A stretch of DNA of 64,000 nt, from NCBI GenBank assembly GCA_036399775.1, contig DASWMJ010000041.1, forward strand, positions 9,003 to 73,002, read 5' to 3'. Position 1 is the first letter of the stretch. Each line of letters starts with the position of its first letter. Below the pieces are notes generated by a model that saw nothing but the letters and a program-made list of their open reading frames with translations, was not told where the DNA came from and did not search any database. Below, in pieces: positions 59,342 to 64,000 of this stretch. The DNA comes from JADMIH01 sp036399775 (GTDB taxonomy: Bacteria; Chloroflexota; Chloroflexia; QHBQ01; JADMIH01). The position numbers were made by a program, and so were the translations under genes.

Positions 59342-60175
59342 ATGAAAGTCTATATTTCCTGCGACCTGGACGGCGTGTGCGGCGTGGTTGACCGCGACCA
59401 GCTTTTCGACAGCGCGAGCGCCGACTACCGTCACGCCTGCCGCCTCCTTACCGCCGAGGTGAATGCCGCCGTGGCGGGCGCTCTATCTGTGGGTGCCACA
59501 GAGGTCGTTGTGAACGACGGCCACTATCACATGCGTAATATCATCCCGGACGAGTTGCACCCGCGAGCGCGCCTGATCGCAGGGCGGTTCAAGCCTGGGT
59601 TCATGGTGGAAGGGTTGGACGGCAGTTTTGGCTTGGCGCTTTTCATCGGCTATCACGCTGGCGTAGGCGTCGCACAAGGCACTCTCAACCACACCTACCA
59701 CGCTTACGAGTTGCGTCTGAATGACCTGGTTTGTAGTGAAGGCACCATCAACGCGGCTGTGGCAGGGCACTACGGCGTGCCTATTGGCCTCGTCACGGGA
59801 GATACAGCCACTATAGCCGGGTTGCGCGAGCAGTTAGGCTCCCAATTGCGGGGCGTAGCCGTCAAAGAGGGGATAACGCGGCTTGCGGCTCGCCACCTGA
59901 TGAGCGTGACTGAGGCGCGGGAGGCTATCGAGCAGGAAGCCGCCGAGGCAGTGCGCGATGCGATGGATGGGCACTCCCCCAAGCCTCTCAAACTCGAAGC
60001 CCCCATCACCATGCGCCTCACCTTCAAAGAGACCCTGTATGCCGACGGCTCGGCGCTGCTGCACGGGGCTGAGCGCATAGATGGACGCACTCTACAGTGG
60101 CGCTTCGACGACATAGTCCAGGCTTACCGCACCTTCGTCGTTACGTACTACCTGTCGCGGGGCGTCGAGGCATAA
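59342..60175 (+). CDS. M55-family D-aminopeptidase (DppA-like)
   Basis: 277 residues. The zinc-binding motif SCDLDGVCGVV near the N-terminus, VVVNDGHYHMRNIIPDEL, FIGYHAGVG and TLNHTYHA fit DppA, a decameric D-aminopeptidase that cuts D-Ala dipeptides and feeds cell-wall amino acids. There is no RBS; a heptamer array abuts the ATG. Overlaps the next gene by one base (TAATG). Confidence 0.9.
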   Translation: MKVYISCDLDGVCGVVDRDQLFDSASADYRHACRLLTAEVNAAVAGALSVGATEVVVNDGHYHMRNIIPDELHPRARLIAGRFKPGFMVEGLDGSFGLALFIGYHAGVGVAQGTLNHTYHAYELRLNDLVCSEGTINAAVAGHYGVPIGLVTGDTATIAGLREQLGSQLRGVAVKEGITRLAARHLMSVTEAREAIEQEAAEAVRDAMDGHSPKPLKLEAPITMRLTFKETLYADGSALLHGAERIDGRTLQWRFDDIVQAYRTFVVTYYLSRGVEA

Positions 60176-61008
60176 TGCCCGCACGCAGTAACGGTAATGG
60201 CGCAAGCGCGTCCGAGCGCATAGCGGCCAGGCAAGCCTGCACGCTCCTGTACAACAGCATGCCCGTTCTGGACGCTACTCTGTTGCAGGGCACTCTTCAG
60301 CAGATAGTCGGCCCCTGCGCCGTAGAGTGGGCGCGGGCCAGCGCCTCCGGCGTGCCCATTATCGGAGGGCTGGCGCAGTTTGGCGCTCACCGCATCATTA
60401 TGATCGCCCTTGACGCGCCCGTGCGTGAAGACGTGCTGGCGCGCACCGTCGGCGTGTCCCCCATGCCTGACGAGTTACGCCGGGAGATGCTTGGGCACAA
60501 AGCCTCTATCCGCTTGCTATACACGGGGGACTCGGGGGAGCAGATCGGGCAGCTTACCGCCCTGTATGCAGTGGCGGCTGCCCTCCTGCTGCGCGGCGGG
60601 CTGGGGCTGCTAAACGAGCGGGCCGCGCTTGCCCTACCCACCGAACGCGTAATTACCTATTTGCCTCAGCTAGGGAGCGCATCGCCGCCTATACCGTTGT
60701 GGGTTGGTGTAATTACGTTCAGCCCCGACGAAGAGACGTTGGGTCGCTACCTGATACGTACCTACGGCATGGAGCAGCTTGCTTTACCGGAGCTTGCCAC
60801 GTACATCAAAGACCGCGCTGCCGCCGACGATGCCTACCATGCGCTCATGAATATCTGCCTCTACATGCTTGAAGGCCGCGACAAACACCAGATGAGTGCT
60901 GGTACCAGGGTCGACTTCAACGGGCGCACATATCTCTTCACCGACCCGCAGGAGGGAGGCACAGAGCTATCCAGCCCCACCGGGATGTATATGTTGGTGG
61001 AAGTATGA
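60175..61008 (+). CDS. Hypothetical protein, DUF4261-like
   Basis: 277 residues, ATG overlapping the dppA stop. It shows NSMPVLDATLLQGTLQQIVG, GAHRIIMIALDAPVREDVLA, LYTGDSGEQIGQLTALYAVA, LLNERAALALP and a C-terminal MNICLYMLEGRDKHQMSAGT. The pattern of a small alpha/beta domain with a conserved LLN-RAA stretch recalls DUF4261, a family of unknown function; I am not certain. Coupled to the D-aminopeptidase, so perhaps related to peptide or wall turnover. Confidence 0.65.
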   Translation: MPARSNGNGASASERIAARQACTLLYNSMPVLDATLLQGTLQQIVGPCAVEWARASASGVPIIGGLAQFGAHRIIMIALDAPVREDVLARTVGVSPMPDELRREMLGHKASIRLLYTGDSGEQIGQLTALYAVAAALLLRGGLGLLNERAALALPTERVITYLPQLGSASPPIPLWVGVITFSPDEETLGRYLIRTYGMEQLALPELATYIKDRAAADDAYHALMNICLYMLEGRDKHQMSAGTRVDFNGRTYLFTDPQEGGTELSSPTGMYMLVEV

Positions 61009-61031
61009 TGCCACACTAAGCATGCAAAATC

Positions 61032-61412
61032 CTAAGTAAGACCTTGAGATCGGCTCTCAAGTTCACCACTAGTCGTGGCGATATTGCGGCACCGGATTCG
61101 AACCTGACCAACCGCATCAAGCGCCAACCTAAAGACCAGGCTATGGTGTTTGGAGTGCTCCTGGGTGTCGTATTCGAGGGCTTCTATCGTCGTCCAATAG
61201 GCATCGGGGATCTTTGGACGCGGTACTCTCTCGATGAATGAAACTACTTCAGAGAAGTTAGTTATCCCACCAAAGCGGACATAGACGCCTTGAAGAGGTG
61301 GATGGTCAGGGTCGTCAAGATCGACCAACAACGTAATCTCGCTTCTCGGTCCCACTAAGATAGAAGCTACTCTGGCATCATGGAAGTTGTATTGCAACTT
61401 TGGAAGCGTCAT
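61032..61412 (-). CDS. Hypothetical protein
   Basis: 126 residues if ATG 61412 is used; ATGs at 61445 and 61466 are alternatives. Unrecognised. It has alternating strands: NFHDARVASILVGPRSEITL, LVDLDDPDHPPLQGVYVRFG and a FSEVVSFIERVP helix, resembling small cytoplasmic immunity-type proteins by pattern only. Convergent with the DUF4261-like gene and separated by 79 bp from the methyltransferase gene upstream. Confidence 0.6.
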   Translation of the reverse strand: MTLPKLQYNFHDARVASILVGPRSEITLLVDLDDPDHPPLQGVYVRFGGITNFSEVVSFIERVPRPKIPDAYWTTIEALEYDTQEHSKHHSLVFRLALDAVGQVRIRCRNIATTSGELESRSQGLT

Positions 61413-61491
61413 GGCAGCACCCATACTGTTTTGCTTGACTGGCATTTCACTCAGGCCGGCAAGCATACTTTTCTTTCTGCAATAGAGGTTT

Positions 61492-62223
61492 TCATCGCGG
61501 ATACTGGCGTAGATCACCGACGACCACCAGGCACGCGCCACGCTTGTTGGATGCGACGTGCGTGCTGACGCTAAACCCCACCTCTGCCATGCGCGATTTG
61601 AGCACGCCAACCCACTTGAACGACCCTGCGCCCGCCTTTGCCTGCTGCGCCAGCGCGTCCGTATCTGCCTGCCCCTTGTAGCCGTAGACCACTTTCGCCA
61701 CGCCTTCCAGGGTCTTGGCCTTCGCGTCCTTCGGCGCGAGCCAGCCGCCGGGCACTATCACCAGTCGCCCGCCTGGGCGTAGCACCCGCGCAATCTCGCG
61801 TAGCGTGTCCCTATCTGCGATATACTCGCTGGGGAAGGTGCTCACCACCGAGTCGAAGCAATCTGAGGGGAAGGGTATCGCCTGGGTGCGGGCGCGGCAG
61901 GCGTTGAATTGTTTACCTGCCCGTCTGGCTTTCTCGGTGGCTCGCCGGAGCATCTGCGGCGAGAGGTCTATGCCCCACACCTGGAAGCCTGCCTTACATA
62001 AGTCCATCTGCAAGTCGCCCGTACCCATCCCGATCTCAAGCACGTGGGAGCCGCGTAGGAAGTGGATAGAGGCGCGCTGCCACAACCGCCATTGTCCCAG
62101 GAAGAATGTCCGGCTCACCCAATCGTATGCCCAGGAGAAGGGGCCGTACAGGGCCTCGAATGCTATCTTGAAAAGTTTTGCGCGTGTCTGTTGTACCAGG
62201 CTATCCTCTTTGACGCTATACAT
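61492..62223 (-). CDS. SAM-dependent methyltransferase (UbiE-like fold)
   Basis: 243 residues. Motif I VLEIGMGTGDLQMDLCKAGF, post-I GIDLSPQMLRRA, IPFPSDCFDSVVSTFPSEYI and VLRPGGRLVIVPGGWLAP are those of class I methyltransferases of the Methyltransf_11 kind. The N-terminus FEALYGPFSWAYDWVSRTFF resembles quinone or phospholipid methyltransferases. Divergent from the linalool dehydratase-like gene; the 37-bp gap must hold both promoters. Confidence 0.85.
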   Translation of the reverse strand: MYSVKEDSLVQQTRAKLFKIAFEALYGPFSWAYDWVSRTFFLGQWRLWQRASIHFLRGSHVLEIGMGTGDLQMDLCKAGFQVWGIDLSPQMLRRATEKARRAGKQFNACRARTQAIPFPSDCFDSVVSTFPSEYIADRDTLREIARVLRPGGRLVIVPGGWLAPKDAKAKTLEGVAKVVYGYKGQADTDALAQQAKAGAGSFKWVGVLKSRMAEVGFSVSTHVASNKRGACLVVVGDLRQYPR

Positions 62224-62260
62224 ACGGTTATTGTAACATCAGGCTAGAAAGGACGCACTC

Positions 62261-63763
62261 ATGCCACCAAAACTACAGGGCTTGAGCCTTGAGAGCCTGG
62301 GGCACTTCAACTACCTAAGTAGCGTGCTTACCCAGCCCCTCGACTCGTGGGAAGGCTTCTACCAGGCCCAAAGCCCCTCAATGAACTTCGCTTTACGCTA
62401 CCAGCTTGCGTTTGGAGCATACGCTGTGGCGATGCTCTCGCAACACACGCCCGCCTATCGCGCTCCCTACGCGGAGGCGCTACGTGGGGCTATAGAGAAG
62501 ATGCTTGACGTGGCTGCGTGGGGCTACTGGCGCGTACCGCAGACCCCCTCCGGTGGCGGGACACTCTCTAGCTCAGGGCATGTGGCCGTACTCCTAAGCC
62601 CGCACCAGCGCGTGCCCGCAGACCCTCCCTCCGACCCGATCGCGCAAGACAACCTCCAGTATTCAGGCCACCTCAGCACAATGCTCGGCCTCTATGAAAA
62701 GGTCACTGGAGACGAGCGGTACCACAAGCCGTTCACGCTCTTAGACCATGAGAGCGGCGTTAGCTACACCTACACGCATGGCGAAGTGGCAGGCCGCATA
62801 CACAGCCAGATGCGCGAGAACTCCTTCGGGGGCGTGTGTTGCGAGCGTGGCATGGCCTATGTGCCCTGCAACAACCACGCCCTCGCCTCGAACACCCTCC
62901 ACGACGCTATACATGGCACAGACTACAGCAAGGCCAACGAGGGGTGGCTGCGGACCGTCCGGCGCAAGATGGTGTTGAAAGGGCCGTCGGTACGTGGCGT
63001 CTTCGGCACAACTTATATAAAGGACGCGCATGTTGCCGCGCCCGTCGCCTTCAACTTCACGGACGTGTGGGGCCTGGCCTTCATGCTGCCGTTCGACCGC
63101 CCATTAGTCCGCAAGCTCTATAGCAAGTTCAAACAGAAGGTATCGAAGTCAGATAAGGGCGCGTATGTCGGCTCTTCCTCTGTCAGCGAGAAGATGGAGA
63201 TAAGCGACGTGCCCATAAACACGGGGTTCGGGCTTGCGCTGGCGCGTGGCATAGGAGACGGCAAGCTTGCGGGTGCGTTGGAACATTACGCACGGACCGA
63301 ATTCGACGCCGGTTGGCTGAGCACACGCTACCTGTACAAAGGCGCGCCCCGTACACTGCATTCCACCGCGCTCTACGCTCTGGCGGGCGCCATCAACCTG
63401 GGTGGCGAGAACTTCACAAGGCTCTTCAGAGACCCCCTGGACCGCGCAACCTTCGTCCAGCCCTGCCTGGCACGCATCTCCGTTCCATCAGGCAGCGTTG
63501 GCGTCTCCCGCGCTGAGTACGATGCCCAGGAACGCAGCTTATATATCGGCCTGCGGCATGTCGGAGACCCTGCACAGGCCCGCCTGATGGAGCGCGAGGA
63601 GGTCACGCTTTACATTGAGAATGTGAACGCACGCGCCTCTATAGAGATGGATGGTGTTTCCCTTGGTGAGGGAGAATATAAGCAAGACCCCGATGGGCGC
63701 ATGGAGGTTGCAGTGAGCATAGAAGGACGCCGCGAGACTGCTTGCGTCGTGCGATTATCCTAG
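62261..63763 (+). CDS. Linalool dehydratase/isomerase-like protein
   Basis: 500 residues. Several blocks agree with linalool dehydratase-isomerase (Ldi) as I remember it: QYSGHLSTMLGLYEKVTGDE (Ldi KGHLNLMYGLYQLVTG), GGVCCERGMAYVPCNNHA (Ldi VCEPDNYFVQCNS), HGTDYSKANEGWL and FTDVWGLAFMLPFD. The His and both Cys (9 residues apart) match catalytic His129, Cys171 and Cys180; the Asp and Tyr of the N-terminal active-site part are not evident. Ldi is an (alpha/alpha)6 barrel converting linalool to myrcene or geraniol. Here the protein is longer by about 100 residues at the C-terminus (beta-rich) and has no signal peptide. The substrate is unknown. Confidence 0.8.
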   Translation: MPPKLQGLSLESLGHFNYLSSVLTQPLDSWEGFYQAQSPSMNFALRYQLAFGAYAVAMLSQHTPAYRAPYAEALRGAIEKMLDVAAWGYWRVPQTPSGGGTLSSSGHVAVLLSPHQRVPADPPSDPIAQDNLQYSGHLSTMLGLYEKVTGDERYHKPFTLLDHESGVSYTYTHGEVAGRIHSQMRENSFGGVCCERGMAYVPCNNHALASNTLHDAIHGTDYSKANEGWLRTVRRKMVLKGPSVRGVFGTTYIKDAHVAAPVAFNFTDVWGLAFMLPFDRPLVRKLYSKFKQKVSKSDKGAYVGSSSVSEKMEISDVPINTGFGLALARGIGDGKLAGALEHYARTEFDAGWLSTRYLYKGAPRTLHSTALYALAGAINLGGENFTRLFRDPLDRATFVQPCLARISVPSGSVGVSRAEYDAQERSLYIGLRHVGDPAQARLMEREEVTLYIENVNARASIEMDGVSLGEGEYKQDPDGRMEVAVSIEGRRETACVVRLS

Positions 63764-63807
63764 TGCTCTACCAACAAAAGTGAAAAGATAGAGAGAAAAG
63801 CGAGTCC

Positions 63808-63822
63808 TGTCATTCTGAGTAC
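63808..63822. repeat. Truncated TGTCATTCTGAG repeat
   Basis: TGTCATTCTGAG is followed by unrelated sequence; only the outermost part of one arm remains. Confidence 0.6.
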
Positions 63823-63881
63823 AGCACTAACAAAGTTATGTCCAGGAATAAAATGTGTAAGGTAGGGGCGAGGCATGCCTC

Positions 63882-64000
63882 AATAGTGTCGCATAAAAAG
63901 AGATGGGCTACTTGGTAAACTGGTAAGTGCAACCAAACCAAGCTTTACCGAAGGAGCCCACATAATGATACCAGATGCTACCCCATTTGGTCGCCGCTTG
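63882..64000 (+). mobile_element. Left end of a probable insertion sequence
   Basis: From about 63882 (AATAGTGTCGCATAAAAAG) the sequence changes character and leads to an RBS and start codon 80 bp later. It begins just inside a CGAGGCATGCCTCG palindrome, which is cut after CTC. The other end is outside the window. Confidence 0.5.
63965..64000 (+). CDS. Start of a probable transposase gene (truncated by window)
   Basis: ATG at 63965 follows GAAGGAG at 8 nt; the 12 visible codons read MIPDATPFGRRL. No family can be named from so little; the context (terminal-repeat-like end upstream) suggests a transposase. Confidence 0.45.
   Translation, partial: MIPDATPFGRRL

Overview
The window looks like chromosome from a GC-rich, Gram-positive-like, non-model bacterium, most consistent with Chloroflexota. 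The basis is an inference from gene content: myo-inositol-1-phosphate synthase next to two PatA/LpxL-type acyltransferases, an rpsU-yqeY pair, a PgpH-type HDIG protein with YbeY and DgkA, ThiXYZ-type pyrimidine uptake, a fused aldolase/dehydrogenase, extracellular proteins with Thr/Pro linkers, and frequent AUA isoleucine codons in GC-rich DNA. Taxonomy cannot be proven here because no 16S rRNA is present.

Layout. 1-3652: 5' portion of a very large secreted beta-helix/LamG/beta-propeller protein (minus strand, runs off the window). 3653-4292: repeats, a MITE-like element and the promoter of rpmI-rplT, followed by a TrmH-type methyltransferase and thiamine pyrophosphokinase. 6768-9765: a thiamine-precursor ABC transporter operon behind a TPP riboswitch with an intrinsic terminator, convergent with thiN. 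9855-14449: aldolase/dehydrogenase, an unknown protein, a surface-anchored beta-propeller protein and tRNA-Gly(CCC). 14739-28263: CHAP-domain protein, SRPBCC protein, peptidase MA protein, prfB with a programmed +1 frameshift, methyltransferases, acetyltransferases, lone sucD, metallo-hydrolase, modAB, HicAB toxin-antitoxin, ArsR regulator. 28367-38434: inositol synthase, two acyltransferases, VWA protein, small toxin-antitoxin-like genes (DUF433, MNT-HEPN, solitary HicB), a VOC protein split by an amber codon, and a GH5-like secreted hydrolase. 38580-46975: membrane glycosyltransferase, MFS transporter, 1 kb of repeat-rich non-coding DNA, lytic transglycosylase, NDUFA9-like protein. 47077-56008: thioredoxin, ECF sigma/anti-sigma pair, rpsU-yqeY, pgpH-ybeY-dgkA, glycosyltransferase. 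56132-64000: DUF1634-TauE pair, DUF6766 protein, clpP, D-aminopeptidase, unknown proteins, methyltransferase, a linalool dehydratase/isomerase-like protein and the edge of an insertion sequence.

The most striking feature is repeat content. Intergenic gaps are filled with short tandem arrays whose unit is nearly always 7 bp (CCCTGAT, TTCTGAC, ACGCAAT, AAAATTC, GGTACTC, CGCACTC types and others), like the STRR repeats known from cyanobacteria. The same arrays lie in frame inside at least eight protein-coding genes. A second family is a palindrome of about 110-125 bp with TGTCATTCTGAG ends (four long copies plus partial ones). One copy shows a precise 13-bp inversion of one arm core and another shows paired changes in both arms. 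A third dispersed repeat of about 85 bp occurs twice, each time between heptamer arrays.

Functionally, thiN and thiXYZ together cover thiamine salvage and activation. ino1 and the acyltransferases fit phosphatidylinositol-type glycolipid synthesis. The CHAP protein and the GH5-like protein share a C-terminal FGYP/VQYF repeat that suggests a common wall- or glycan-binding module. No complete new defence or mobile system was found. The best leads are the linalool dehydratase/isomerase homologue, the heptamer arrays inside genes, and the palindrome dynamics.
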